Shown in pieces: positions 1 to 8,768 of a DNA stretch of 43,386 bases. How positions within the stretch are numbered: the first letter of the stretch is position 1; each line of letters opens with the position of its first letter. This stretch comes from Sarcina sp. DSM 11001 (GTDB lineage Bacteria; Bacillota; Clostridia; Lachnospirales; Lachnospiraceae). The stretch spans positions 1 to 43,386 of the forward strand of contig NZ_FNFZ01000028.1 in the NCBI RefSeq assembly GCF_900101015.1. The letters are read 5' to 3'. Below the pieces are notes generated by a model that was given only the letters and a program-made list of their open reading frames with translations, was not told the origin of the DNA and did not search any database. Position numbers and translations under genes: made by a program.

Positions 1-2336
1 AATTCTGCCTGGGTAGCTTTCCTGTCTTCATCATTTTCGGCATAAATCAGCTCATCCTTTCCGTTCAACGCGCGGATCCGGTAGGCAGAGTTATCATTAG
101 TGTCCTTTAGTACAGGGATATCCGTAAAGTCGGCCGTCCAGCCATTGGCTCCTGTCAGTTCTTTTCTCCGTTCTATTACATTCCACTTTCCCTGGGAGGG
201 ATTGTAGATCTGCAGCTCCACCAGTATTCTCGAGGGCTTATCAACCCAGTCTCCAACACCCCATTCCGCGGCTGCGGTATATGTTTGTCTCTTCAGAGTG
301 TTGGTGATCGTAGTGGTCCCTTCCCCGATCACATAGGCTGCCGTATACGCTGCCTCATAGCCCGCATTTCCCTTATTAAGGATAAATGCCGCGTCGGCAG
401 ACAGGTTTTCTCCGGGGAGAACCGTCTCATTCAGGCAGTCCTTTTCAATAAACCGGTATTCAGCACCAGGTACTGAGATCATTGTGATCGACTGCGACCA
501 GTCGTTTTCCTCATTCAGGACCAGATCTTCTTTTCTGGTCGCCCAATCCTGGCCGTTTTTCCGCTCCTGAAGGTCTACTTTCACGTCTCTGTGTGTGTAG
601 TTCTCCCCGTTGTCCGCCCAGTTCAGCCTGACCTCAAGCGTCGTTTCCATGGTAAATTCGGCATAGACCTTTACAACAGCGGGTTCCATTATGAACGTGT
701 ACTTGCCTTCTTTATCTTTTTCTATCTCAGCGCGATAGCTTTCTTCCTGATCATCAACAAAGGCTGTAAAATACAGTCTACTGAGCACATAACCTTCCGC
801 CGCCTGTACATCGACCGTGACACGATCACCGTTGCAGGCTTTGTCTGTTTCCTGATTATCTACAAGGAAGAAAATCCCGCCCTTACTATTGTCATAATCA
901 GAGAGTATATTGAATTTGATTTTCTCTGTGTAAACATGGATGGTCACGTCCCCAGAGGTATTCAGGGTGAATTCGCCCTCCCGGTATCCCTCCGGGTCGC
1001 CAGCTACAGTAAACTCAGTCTCTTCACCCTGCTCAGCCTGCCAGGTGACTCTACTGATCTCATACCCGGCTTTTGGAAGAAGCTTCACTCTAATCGTTTC
1101 TCCCAGCCTGGCCTGCCCGGCTTCCTCACCATTCACATAGACAGATGATCTGAGGAGTCCCTCCGATTCCTCAACCTGGATCCCATAATAAACGGCAGCA
1201 AAAACAGCCGACACCTCCACGGGGGAGGCCGGCATCGTGAAAGTATATTCATCTGCGTTATTTCCGCCGGGACCATTCCAGGCGACTTCACTGCCATCTT
1301 CATCGGTGATTGTCAGGCTGTCCATCTGATACCCGGGCTCCGGATGTACTATCAGAATGACATTATCGCCCCACCTTGCCGTATCCTGACCGTTTGCCGT
1401 ACTGATCGTACCGTTGACGACCTGCTGGTCGATCGTGATGGCATAGTCGGTCTCGTCCGGAACGAAATTTCCCCTGACCGTCATATCTCCCCACTTGATC
1501 TCGAAGGTGTTATTGACAATGTCAGGGTATTCACTCGTTCCAGAACTGTCAGTCACCGTCAAATACCAGGAATCCAGAACATACCCCGGCTCCGGCTCTG
1601 CTGTAAGTTTTACCAGATCGCCCTCTTTTCCCTCCGTTCTGTCGGCGCTGATGGTGCCATGTTCACTCTGGACAAGGATAACCTTACGGTATGGTTCCGA
1701 TTTTATATAAAGCAGAACATTCTGAGCTGGCATTTCAAAAGTAAGGCTATACGTGTTTTCATTGACCTCTACCGCATGGACCGGGCCGGCGTCAACATCA
1801 TAGATTGCCTCATAGAAATAAAAACCATCTTTAATAGTTACAGACACAGTCACCTGATCCCCGGCCTTCGCGGACTCAGGCCCGCTACTTTCCTCGATGC
1901 CCTCATCATTATCCAGCTCAAGCGTGTATGTTTCGGCTTCTCCATTCTGCATGGCCGGGCTGTCCGTCACTTCCTCATCCGGGTATTCCTCAACAGCCTG
2001 GTCTCCTCCTGAAGGATCATCCTCATCGGTCTGGTCTCCGCCTGAAGGATCATCCTCATCGGTCTGATCTTCTCCTGAAGGATCATCCTCAACGGCCTGT
2101 TCTCCTTCTGAAGGATCATCCTCAACAGTCTGGTCTCCTTCTGAAGGACCATCCTCCAGGGATTGGTCTTCCTCTGCAGAATCCTGCTCCTCCGCGACAT
2201 CTTCCTCCCCTGCAGCCTGCATCTGAACAGACTCCGGCTCTGAGGCCATTGCTGTCATCGGCACTGATTCCGTCAGCAGCGACAGACATAAAAACATTGC
2301 AAGAGTACGAATCCATATACTTGTTTTCATTCTCAT
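1..2336 (-). CDS. Large cell-surface protein with InlB-like and Cna_B-like repeats (3' end outside window)
   Basis: The reading frame is open from an ATG at 2336 to the window edge, giving 778 codons; the C-terminus, where a sortase signal would be expected, is missing. The ATG at 2334-2336 has AGGAGG 8 bases upstream and is followed by a second in-frame ATG. The N-terminus is a signal peptide (basic start, hydrophobic stretch ending near AMASE). Next comes an acidic stalk of about six 11-residue repeats, then several domains of about 70-80 residues with motifs like GYQMDSLTITD and GYEISRVTW, typical of bacterial InlB-type repeats. Last come two Cna_B-like domains (motifs LEVRLNWADNGENY and YTAAAEWGVGDW). 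Exported adhesin or wall protein is the family expectation; the ligand is unknown. Confidence 0.85.
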   Translation of the reverse strand, partial: MRMKTSIWIRTLAMFLCLSLLTESVPMTAMASEPESVQMQAAGEEDVAEEQDSAEEDQSLEDGPSEGDQTVEDDPSEGEQAVEDDPSGEDQTDEDDPSGGDQTDEDDPSGGDQAVEEYPDEEVTDSPAMQNGEAETYTLELDNDEGIEESSGPESAKAGDQVTVSVTIKDGFYFYEAIYDVDAGPVHAVEVNENTYSLTFEMPAQNVLLYIKSEPYRKVILVQSEHGTISADRTEGKEGDLVKLTAEPEPGYVLDSWYLTVTDSSGTSEYPDIVNNTFEIKWGDMTVRGNFVPDETDYAITIDQQVVNGTISTANGQDTARWGDNVILIVHPEPGYQMDSLTITDEDGSEVAWNGPGGNNADEYTFTMPASPVEVSAVFAAVYYGIQVEESEGLLRSSVYVNGEEAGQARLGETIRVKLLPKAGYEISRVTWQAEQGEETEFTVAGDPEGYREGEFTLNTSGDVTIHVYTEKIKFNILSDYDNSKGGIFFLVDNQETDKACNGDRVTVDVQAAEGYVLSRLYFTAFVDDQEESYRAEIEKDKEGKYTFIMEPAVVKVYAEFTMETTLEVRLNWADNGENYTHRDVKVDLQERKNGQDWATRKEDLVLNEENDWSQSITMISVPGAEYRFIEKDCLNETVLPGENLSADAAFILNKGNAGYEAAYTAAYVIGEGTTTITNTLKRQTYTAAAEWGVGDWVDKPSRILVELQIYNPSQGKWNVIERRKELTGANGWTADFTDIPVLKDTNDNSAYRIRALNGKDELIYAENDEDRKATQAE
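1988..2168 (-). repeat. 33-bp tandem repeat coding for acidic stalk
   Basis: About five and a half copies of a 33-bp unit lie in frame in the surface-protein gene and encode 11-residue units of the form DQTVEDDPSEG. Copies differ by a few substitutions. Such Asp/Glu/Pro-rich repeats usually form an extended stalk next to the membrane or wall, and copy number may vary between strains. Confidence 0.85.
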
Positions 2337-2490
2337 GCCCTTCCCCTCCTATTTCTTGTTTTGTAAAGTCAGAAAAACATCGGATCTTTCGCAACAAACA
2401 GCATTTTCCCTTTATAATTAAGTGACTCAAATAAACTGACAATTGCAAAAAAATCCGATAACTTGTTTGTTTATGATTGTTTATTGCTAT

Positions 2491-2519
2491 ATTTTACTTG
2501 AGCATTGCCTTTTTATCAA
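2491..2519 (-). promoter_or_regulatory. Sigma-A-like promoter for the surface protein
   Basis: On the minus strand there is a -35 box TTGATA (2514-2519) and a -10 box TAAAAT (2491-2496) with a 17-bp spacer. It points at the surface-protein start at 2336 and leaves an AT-rich leader of about 150 bases. Confidence 0.65.
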
Positions 2520-2677
2520 TTGAATTATGAATGAATGATAGTTTTATTCAGTCTGTTCACACTTTACAAAAATTCGAGAAATTTTAACGCGTTTCTCAGC
2601 ACTAAGACCCGAGTTTTTCTCGTTTCAGGTTTTGCAAACTGCACTTTTCGCCTGCTGCAAGAACCCGGACCAGCCTG

Positions 2678-2715
2678 AAAAAAGCCTCGCCGATGCAGGA
2701 CCGGCGAGGCTTTTT
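2678..2715. terminator. Bidirectional rho-independent terminator
   Basis: A GC-rich stem GCCTCGCCG/CGGCGAGGC (2684-2692 with 2702-2710) is flanked by six A on the left and five T on the right, so it can act on either strand. It lies downstream of the minus-strand cls cluster and upstream of the surface-protein promoter. Confidence 0.85.
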
Positions 2716-2725
2716 GCCTTTTGAA

Positions 2726-2775
2726 GACTATTTGTAAAGACTATTTGTAAAAAACTATCTGTAAAAACTATTTGA
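2726..2775. repeat. Short degenerate tandem repeat, 13-15 bp unit
   Basis: Four consecutive copies of a GACTATTTGTAAA-like unit differ by small substitutions and 1-2 base length changes. They lie just beyond the terminator of the cls cluster. Confidence 0.7.
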
Positions 2776-2848
2776 ATCAGGATAAACAGAATCAGGTAAA
2801 CATAAGAAAAGACGGGCAGCTGGTCAGAAGTTATTAAAGTACAGTTCC

Positions 2849-4420
2849 TTACATCAGAGGGGCCAGCCACTTGAGCAGGCGTCCGAAAAACTTGTAGGAA
2901 AACTTCTCATTTTTAATGGTATCCGGAGTCACTTCCCTGCATTTTGCCAGGGTCTCCCGGAAGTCCTTCTCGATGTCCGCGATACAGTCCGTCTTATACA
3001 GATAAGTCGCGCACTCGAAGTGATGATAGAGGCTCCTGTAATCCAGGTTGATGGTGCCGACCACCGCCTTAATGTCATCACTCACGAAAACCTTTGCGTG
3101 GACAAATCCCGGAGTATACTCATAGATCCTGACACCGGCTTCATAAAGCGATTTGTAGTGGGTTTTGGCCAGGGAGTATGCCGCCTTTTTGTCCGGGATC
3201 CCCGGGAGGATCAGTTTCACATCCACTCCGCGCTGGGCGGCGAAGCGAAGAGCCGTCTCCAGCTCACCGTCCAGGATCAGGTAGGGCGACATAATATGTA
3301 CATAGTCATTGGCGCGGTTCAGGATGTCCATATAGACTGACTCTCCCGCTTTATACTCATCGAGCGGGCTGTCGGCATAGGGCATTACATAGCCTTTTGA
3401 CTCCTCAGACGGGCAGTCCGGGACTGAGAGGAATTCCCCGTAATCCGGATTTTCGTAAGGCATGTTCCACATCTGCAGGAACATCAGGGTAAAGCTTTTG
3501 GCTGCCGGGCCTTTGAGCATGACCGCCGTATCCTTCCAGTGGCCAAAGCGCTCCAGGCGGTTGATGTACTCATCCGCCAGGTTAATCCCTCCGTTGAAAG
3601 CGACTTTCCCGTCGATCACCAGGATTTTCCTGTGATCCCGGTAATTATAGTGAGAGGAGACGACCGGCATGATCGGCGAAAATGCTCTGGCATGGATCCC
3701 CTGCTTTTCCAGCAGCTTAAAATAGCCGGACGGCAGGGAAGACGCTTCGCACATCCCGTCATAGGTCACGCGGACATCCACCCCTTCCTTCGCTTTCCGG
3801 ATCAGGATCTCCAGGATGCGGCCCCACATATAGCCCTCGGTAATGATAAAGTACTCCATGAAAATAAACTTTTCGGCCTTCTCGAGTTCTTCGATCATGG
3901 CCGCAAACTTATCCTCACCGAGGGGGAAATAAGTCACCTGTGTTTTATTGTAGATTGGAAAGCACCCGCTGAGGTTCAGGTATTTTGCAAGGTCATCTGT
4001 TCCTGAGCCGTCATCCCGGATCTCTTCGATGACATCCGGCGGCTGTTTCAGCGCCTCTTTTGTGTTGTCGATCTGCCTTTTAACCAGCTCCGCTTCTTTC
4101 CGGTGTCCGATGTTGGATTGGGTGAACAGCAGTAAAAGAGCACCTGCCGCAGGCAGTAAAGACAGGATCAGCATCCAGGACAGCTTCGCAGAAGCGTCCA
4201 TGTTATTGTTGAACAGGTAGATGACCATCACAAATGTGAAGACCCAGTACAAAGCAAGCAGGGCAGGATACTTGTTTGTGGCCCAAAGCCACAGGGCAAT
4301 CAAAATGACGACCTGAATCAGAAGCAGCGCTATGACCAGAAATAACCTGCTGAATATAAAACTGCCAAGCCCCTTCTTAACCGGCTTCGCCAGTCTGATC
4401 ACATTTTTCTCGTTATCCAC
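2849..4420 (-). CDS. cls: Cardiolipin synthase (phospholipase D superfamily)
   Basis: Condenses two phosphatidylglycerols into cardiolipin at the cytoplasmic membrane. Two or three hydrophobic segments near the N-terminus (about residues 23-46, 54-70 and 81-99) are followed by two PLD catalytic domains. Each has a full HxKxxxxD motif: HRKILVID at about 263-270 and HAKVFVSD at about 441-448. Length (about 523 aa) fits the family. The frame stays open up to a TTG at 4453 without a ribosome site, whereas the GTG at 4420 has GGGAG 8 bases upstream, so the GTG was chosen. It lies 80 bases downstream of the HD-protein gene on the same strand and is probably co-transcribed with it; transcription ends at the hairpin at 2678-2715. 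Confidence 0.93.
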   Translation of the reverse strand: MDNEKNVIRLAKPVKKGLGSFIFSRLFLVIALLLIQVVILIALWLWATNKYPALLALYWVFTFVMVIYLFNNNMDASAKLSWMLILSLLPAAGALLLLFTQSNIGHRKEAELVKRQIDNTKEALKQPPDVIEEIRDDGSGTDDLAKYLNLSGCFPIYNKTQVTYFPLGEDKFAAMIEELEKAEKFIFMEYFIITEGYMWGRILEILIRKAKEGVDVRVTYDGMCEASSLPSGYFKLLEKQGIHARAFSPIMPVVSSHYNYRDHRKILVIDGKVAFNGGINLADEYINRLERFGHWKDTAVMLKGPAAKSFTLMFLQMWNMPYENPDYGEFLSVPDCPSEESKGYVMPYADSPLDEYKAGESVYMDILNRANDYVHIMSPYLILDGELETALRFAAQRGVDVKLILPGIPDKKAAYSLAKTHYKSLYEAGVRIYEYTPGFVHAKVFVSDDIKAVVGTINLDYRSLYHHFECATYLYKTDCIADIEKDFRETLAKCREVTPDTIKNEKFSYKFFGRLLKWLAPLM

Positions 4421-4500
4421 GGACACTTCTCCCACTTGTTTTTTCTCCGGCAAATCAGATCAGTGATGACAGAGCACTCTTCTTCTCCCGCAGGACGCGC

Positions 4501-5013
4501 TTATTTACAGATCTTGCTTTTACTCTGTTGTTTTTTCTCTGACAGATCATGTTTCTTCAGCAGCATCTCATTTACGGCGCAGTATTTATCTGCAAGACAG
4601 ACAAGCACAGCTTCCCTGCTCATCGGAGGGTGCAGAAACGTCATCGGCCACATATGGCTGCGGATGATATTTGTTTCCTTTTCAGTAAGGCGGTGGCGCT
4701 TCGATGCGTTTTTCAAAGCTGTCTCCGGATGGCTTATGCCATGCCGGTAGGGACTCATCTTCGTCTCCTTGAAAGTATAGAGATAATAATCGTGGAGCAT
4801 GGCGCCCCTGGCCAGCGCTTTTTCATCAATATCGATCCCCAGTTTTTCAGCAATGCGGAAACTGACATCAGCTACGTTTTCAACATGCTGAAGTGTGGTA
4901 TTTCCATTGTGCATCGTGAAAGAGGCCATCTTCTGTATCTCCGGATCTTCCTTCAGGAGCCGGATCTGTTCATCAAAAATGCTTCTGTCATTGTGTACTT
5001 TAGTCTTCTTCAT
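4501..5013 (-). CDS. HD-domain phosphohydrolase-like protein
   Basis: A 170-residue soluble protein with the metal-binding pattern of the HD superfamily: His43, the His74-Asp75 pair in AMLHDYYLY, and an Asp in CLADKY near the C-terminus. Members hydrolyse phosphate esters or nucleotides, but the substrate cannot be read from the sequence. The ATG lies inside the last codons of the upstream lipoprotein gene (14-bp overlap), which implies translational coupling. cls follows, so a role linked to envelope lipid metabolism is possible but is inference. Confidence 0.8.
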   Translation of the reverse strand: MKKTKVHNDRSIFDEQIRLLKEDPEIQKMASFTMHNGNTTLQHVENVADVSFRIAEKLGIDIDEKALARGAMLHDYYLYTFKETKMSPYRHGISHPETALKNASKRHRLTEKETNIIRSHMWPMTFLHPPMSREAVLVCLADKYCAVNEMLLKKHDLSEKKQQSKSKICK

Positions 5014-6190
5014 AAAGCTTGCTCAGCCTGTCGATCATGATCTCATCAAGTTCCTCTGCAGTCCTGATCTCGCCCTCAAATTCAATTCCCTTCACCTCCG
5101 GATGTTCCTCCAGATATTCTTTCAGGTCATAGGCAACCATGATCCTGCTGGCCTCGAGATCTTCCTGCAATTCGTCAGAAGGGTCATCCATTTTAAGGTT
5201 TAATGCCTGTATGGATGAATCGTAGTTTTCACCTTTTTCCGCAAACTCAGCATCTGTGACAAGATAATTGCCGTCCTGATCCTTCTGATGCGTAAACAGG
5301 ACAACATCCTCCGAGCTGCTCACAAGCCGCAGCTGGTTTTCTTCATCCATCCTGTAATTATTCTGGATCACACAGGCAAGTCTTCTGGCCTGGTCTTCAT
5401 CGATCTCTTCGTCAGCGAGACTGTTGCTTGCTACGATCTGAACATCCCCGGCTTCCATAGATCCGGCGTTGCGTTCCCTGATATAGTCATCCTCCAGATT
5501 TTTGATGCCGTCATAAACCTCTAAGTACTCATCAAGGGAAGCAAAGGGAAGAGGATCATCCTTCTCAAAGTCTGCGGACCCCAGGATCCTTTCCAGAAGC
5601 GCTTCCGCATACTCTTCGAGCGTATCCTGTTGGACATTGGGGTCAATGCTGTCATTCTGTGCCTTTTCGGCGACCTCATCCAGTACCTGTCTGATCTCCT
5701 GGTCCGCCTGGCCCATCTGTTCCCTGGAAGTACCGACCATCTCGTCAATATTTGTTCCCTCCGGGAGGACACCAAAAAGAGGACCGCCCGCTCCAAACAG
5801 GGATTTCACAGCCTCAGCGTACATATCTTCCTGCTCCGGGGAAGCTTCCTCTGTGGCAGAAGCTGCCTCTCCCGCGACGGCTTCCTGCGCTGTGGTGGCT
5901 GCCACTTCCGTGGCGGCTTCCTGTGCTGCGACGGCTGTCCCGTCCGCGGCGGCTTCCAGCGCCGCGGCAGCAGTTCCCTGCTCAGCAGTCGCTTCTTCTT
6001 CCTGCTCCGAAGATGCTTCCTCTTCCACAGGCGCTTCTTCCTGCTCCGCGGATGCCTCCGGCTCTACGGACTCTTCCTGCTTTGCCGGCGCTTTCGCATC
6101 GTTCTGTCCGCCGTTCTTTCCGGCAGACCCACAGGATACAGCCACTGTCATCATCATTATGACCGCCAGTATAGCTATTAAACGTTTCAT
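5000..6190 (-). CDS. Lipoprotein of unknown function with Ala/Glu-rich linker
   Basis: 396 residues. The N-terminus is a lipoprotein signal peptide ending in VAVSCGS, with Cys20 the probable lipidated residue. Residues about 30-120 are low complexity (Ala, Glu, Gln, Ser, Pro), a likely spacer across the wall. A folded acidic domain follows and I do not recognise its family. AAGGAGG lies just upstream of the ATG, and an extended -10 promoter is present at 6278-6286. First gene of the cluster with the HD protein and cardiolipin synthase. Confidence 0.85.
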   Translation of the reverse strand: MKRLIAILAVIMMMTVAVSCGSAGKNGGQNDAKAPAKQEESVEPEASAEQEEAPVEEEASSEQEEEATAEQGTAAAALEAAADGTAVAAQEAATEVAATTAQEAVAGEAASATEEASPEQEDMYAEAVKSLFGAGGPLFGVLPEGTNIDEMVGTSREQMGQADQEIRQVLDEVAEKAQNDSIDPNVQQDTLEEYAEALLERILGSADFEKDDPLPFASLDEYLEVYDGIKNLEDDYIRERNAGSMEAGDVQIVASNSLADEEIDEDQARRLACVIQNNYRMDEENQLRLVSSSEDVVLFTHQKDQDGNYLVTDAEFAEKGENYDSSIQALNLKMDDPSDELQEDLEASRIMVAYDLKEYLEEHPEVKGIEFEGEIRTAEELDEIMIDRLSKLYEED

Positions 6191-6277
6191 GGATAGGCCT
6201 CCTTCCTTCAGAACCTGCAGTTAAAATATGAATTCTGTCAGTCATTTACTTATGTGAGCTTTAAAAGAATCGTTAAT

Positions 6278-6286
6278 ATTATACCA
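6278..6286 (-). promoter_or_regulatory. Extended -10 promoter for the lipoprotein cluster
   Basis: On the minus strand TGG directly precedes a perfect TATAAT (6278-6283), giving the TGnTATAAT extended -10 form. There is no good -35 box at the usual spacing. The start codon at 6190 is about 80 bases downstream. Confidence 0.55.
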
Positions 6287-6363
6287 CACAACCTGCCTGA
6301 ACGAAAACTGGGTATCAGCCCGGAGACCGGGGAATGGAACACCTCGTTATTTAACCTCGTTAT

Positions 6364-7581
6364 TTAATTGTTCTCTTTTTCGTTATTGCTTTCCTTATCG
6401 CTGTCTTTCTTTTTCTCTCTTCCTGAAAAAAGCTTCACCTTCAGTTCTTCCGTAAGGGAAGTCGCTCCAGTCCTGAGGAATCTGCTGATCGCGTCCCGCA
6501 GCACACGTTTATCTTTTTTATCCATCTCAAGCCAGGACTTTACCAGTTCCGGAAGAACACGGAACTGGGCTTTGCCGATTTCAGACACATTTTCCAGGCC
6601 ACTGTCCCCCAGGACAGAAAAAACGATGTTGACGAAATCTTTTCTCTCTTTCATACTCAGTCCCCGAAGCCAGGTCTCGAGGGTCTTTTCCGCGACCACA
6701 CTTGCCTCGGACAGGCGGGGCGCCTCTTCGAAGCGGTTGCGCCTGACTTTCCAGGACAGGGCATCGTGCTGCATGATCCCCTTCCTGCTGCTCGTCACGA
6801 CCTTATAGGAAAAATTGCTCTCCAGAATCAGGCCGAACAGCGATTCCTCCGGAAGGATGCTGTGAACGAGGGGAAGGATTTTTTGATACTCTGCTGTCTC
6901 CAGCACATTTTTCAAAAAGCCCGGGCCGTCATTGGTATAGACGTCGATGATCCTGCCTGCGGCTGCTCCCTCGCAGAAAGCAGCCGCATACACAGCGAAG
7001 TTTCCACCTTTGGAGTGGCCGCCGACCCTGACCGGACAGTCCGTGTTTCTGAGGATGGAGGAAAGGTACTTCGCAGCCCTCTCCTGTCCCGCTGTTCCTG
7101 TTTTGAAAGAAAAATAAAAATCCTCCTTCCAGCCCACCAGCGTGTCATCAGTTCCCCGAAAGGATACATAGACCGTTCCGTCACTCAGAAAACAGCAGAC
7201 TGCCGACATCTGTTCATTATCTGTCTCCGAGACCCTGTTTACGAAGCCCGCCAGCTGCATGTCCCGGAACCGGGCGCCGCTGCAGAGCTTTTTCAAAATA
7301 AAGGGCGATTCTCTGTAAAAGGTCCCGCTTCCCCGCACTTCTTCCTCCGTATGCTTCTCCCAGAAACGGCTGCACACGTCCCCGATTCCGATGCGGGGGA
7401 GGAAACCCGGGTCCGGGATGGAGCGCTCTTCGCAGTCCCCGTTCCGCCCGGGTCCCGGTACGATCGAATCCAGTTCTACATAAGCAAGAACGGATAAAAC
7501 GAGATTGTCTACTTCATTAAACGGATCCACCTGAAAGGGAACGTCGCCCCTCCAGTCCAGATAATCAAACAGATTAGACAT
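6364..7581 (-). CDS. DUF2974 / Mbeg1-like alpha/beta hydrolase
   Basis: 405 residues. The N-terminus (MSNLFDYLDWRGDVPF) and the strand YVSFRGTDDTLVGWKEDFYF are typical of the DUF2974 family of lipase-like proteins in Clostridia. The nucleophile elbow GHSKGG places the catalytic serine at residue 190. There is no signal peptide, so the protein is probably cytoplasmic. The C-terminal tail is rich in Lys, Asp and Asn. The substrate is unknown. The start is an ATG with a weak GGGGA upstream. It lies alone on the minus strand, 173 bases before the lipoprotein cluster. Confidence 0.85.
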   Translation of the reverse strand: MSNLFDYLDWRGDVPFQVDPFNEVDNLVLSVLAYVELDSIVPGPGRNGDCEERSIPDPGFLPRIGIGDVCSRFWEKHTEEEVRGSGTFYRESPFILKKLCSGARFRDMQLAGFVNRVSETDNEQMSAVCCFLSDGTVYVSFRGTDDTLVGWKEDFYFSFKTGTAGQERAAKYLSSILRNTDCPVRVGGHSKGGNFAVYAAAFCEGAAAGRIIDVYTNDGPGFLKNVLETAEYQKILPLVHSILPEESLFGLILESNFSYKVVTSSRKGIMQHDALSWKVRRNRFEEAPRLSEASVVAEKTLETWLRGLSMKERKDFVNIVFSVLGDSGLENVSEIGKAQFRVLPELVKSWLEMDKKDKRVLRDAISRFLRTGATSLTEELKVKLFSGREKKKDSDKESNNEKENN

Positions 7582-7637
7582 AAGTCAGAATCCCCCTGCT
7601 CATCCCGGCGGTTACTTTTCCGGTAACACTGCGACAA

Positions 7638-8318
7638 TCATTTGATGAATTTTTTCCTGTTTGCCCCTGTGTTATTGTGCATGTAAATCTGTGTCATTTT
7701 TGTAGTGCCTACATATTTCTTCAGGTTTTTGTAAAAAACGGCACTGGAGACCTTTTTCCGGGAATTGCCGATATAGAAGCCCCAGTTTTCCAGTCTGTCT
7801 TCTCCCTCGTTCAAGTCCTGATGCTGGATCTCCACTGATTTTTTCCCTGTCTGCAGTTTGTAATATTCTCTGTAGAAGGGAGATCCCTCTGTAGTGGCAT
7901 TTATTCTGAATATTCCTTTCTTTTTATAATAGCCTACAGGAAAGTCATAGAAATCCCCCCACTGGAGGCAGCGGAAATATCCTCCTTTGAATGTCCAGAC
8001 GCCAAACCCATATCTGGTGTCGTGGAGGATAAGCTCCGGAACATCGTCAGCGTCAATATAGGCGATGCTGAATTTCACATATTTGGAAGCGCTCGAATAA
8101 TACCTGATCTCACGATAGTCATCACCCATGATTTTTTTTCCCTGCGGAAGGACGCTGATCCTGCTCTTACTTAAAAGCTGCCTGTACTTCGATAAAGCGA
8201 CAGATTTTGCCGAAGCCTCGCTGGGAACTGCCGGAATCACTGCCACGATCATGACCATGAGCATCAGATAGCCGACCAGAATCCTCAACCACTTGTTCTT
8301 TCTGTTTTTGGTTTTCAT
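7638..8318 (-). CDS. Secreted protein with an acidic DADDVPELIL motif, function unknown
   Basis: 226 residues from the ATG at 8318, which has AGGAGG 7 bases upstream; the frame is open further but the upstream codons look like leader. A basic N-terminus (MKTKNRKNKW) and a long hydrophobic stretch ending at ASA mark a Sec signal peptide. The mature part contains YIDADDVPELILHD, a motif like the Asp-rich loops of many exported Clostridia proteins. A Lys-rich C-terminus follows. I do not recognise a family. It is 56 bases upstream of the DUF2974 gene on the same strand, without a clear terminator between them. Confidence 0.75.
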   Translation of the reverse strand: MKTKNRKNKWLRILVGYLMLMVMIVAVIPAVPSEASAKSVALSKYRQLLSKSRISVLPQGKKIMGDDYREIRYYSSASKYVKFSIAYIDADDVPELILHDTRYGFGVWTFKGGYFRCLQWGDFYDFPVGYYKKKGIFRINATTEGSPFYREYYKLQTGKKSVEIQHQDLNEGEDRLENWGFYIGNSRKKVSSAVFYKNLKKYVGTTKMTQIYMHNNTGANRKKFIK

Positions 8319-8477
8319 AAAAAGACCTCCTAAATTATGACAAGTGAAAAATGCAAAATGAAACCACATCTTTCCAAAGCAGGCATGACAATTTTCTGAC
8401 CGGTTCAGGATCCTATATGGCTTGGAGCAGATTATTATCGGGACGATCGCTGTTATGTCTGCCTGCACCTGACTCTA

Positions 8478-8483
8478 ATTATA
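8478..8483 (-). promoter_or_regulatory. -10 box of the secreted-protein gene
   Basis: A perfect TATAAT lies on the minus strand about 160 bases upstream of the start at 8318. No good -35 element is visible, so support is limited. Confidence 0.4.
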
Positions 8484-8560
8484 GTACCTGATTCCTGTTC
8501 CGTCCTCAGAAAATGACAAAATACAGATTTTCCTGACGAAACTACGTTTCAGGCGGGAAA

Positions 8561-8612
8561 AGGAAAATGGCATGTGCTGAAAAATGGTATGTACCGGAAA
8601 ATGGTATGTACC
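8561..8612. repeat. Short tandem repeat, about 17-bp unit
   Basis: Three consecutive units resembling GAAAAATGGTATGTACC. The last two are nearly identical and the first is more diverged. They lie immediately beyond the rubrerythrin terminator. Confidence 0.7.
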
Positions 8613-8662
8613 GAAAAAATCAACCGCCTCCGGAACAGGATCACTCCTGGCCAAAGGCGGTT
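8613..8662 (-). terminator. Terminator of the rubrerythrin gene
   Basis: The outer stem AACCGCCT/AGGCGGTT (8622-8629 with 8655-8662) encloses an inner CAGGA/TCCTG hairpin. On the minus strand it is followed by a T-rich tract (complement of the A-run at 8614-8619). It lies about 105 bases past the rubrerythrin stop. Confidence 0.7.
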
Positions 8663-8768
8663 TTCATTCAATCCAATGAAAAAGCTGTCAGACAGCCTCT
8701 CATTTGAGTCTTGCAGTCAGCTGACGAATCTTGTTGTCAGTCTGGCAAAGACATCTGTCAGCTCTTGA

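Larger units (their letters stand above)
2337..2848. other. Intergenic region: leader, promoter, terminator and short repeats
   Basis: This 512-bp spacer holds no convincing gene. From left to right it contains the AT-rich leader and promoter of the surface protein, the terminator hairpin of the cls cluster at 2678-2715, and a short array of GACTATTTGTAAA-like units at 2726-2775. Confidence 0.6.
8319..8768. other. Intergenic region with -10 box, short repeats and terminator
   Basis: No supportable gene is present. The left part is the leader and promoter of the secreted-protein gene (TATAAT on minus at 8478-8483, weak -35). The middle holds a short tandem repeat at 8561-8612. The right part holds the rubrerythrin terminator at 8613-8662 and about 100 bases in which I see nothing definite. 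Confidence 0.6.

Noticed and set aside
8574-8768. Short plus-strand frame of 64 residues
   Set aside because: It covers the 17-bp repeats and the rubrerythrin terminator and has no ribosome site.
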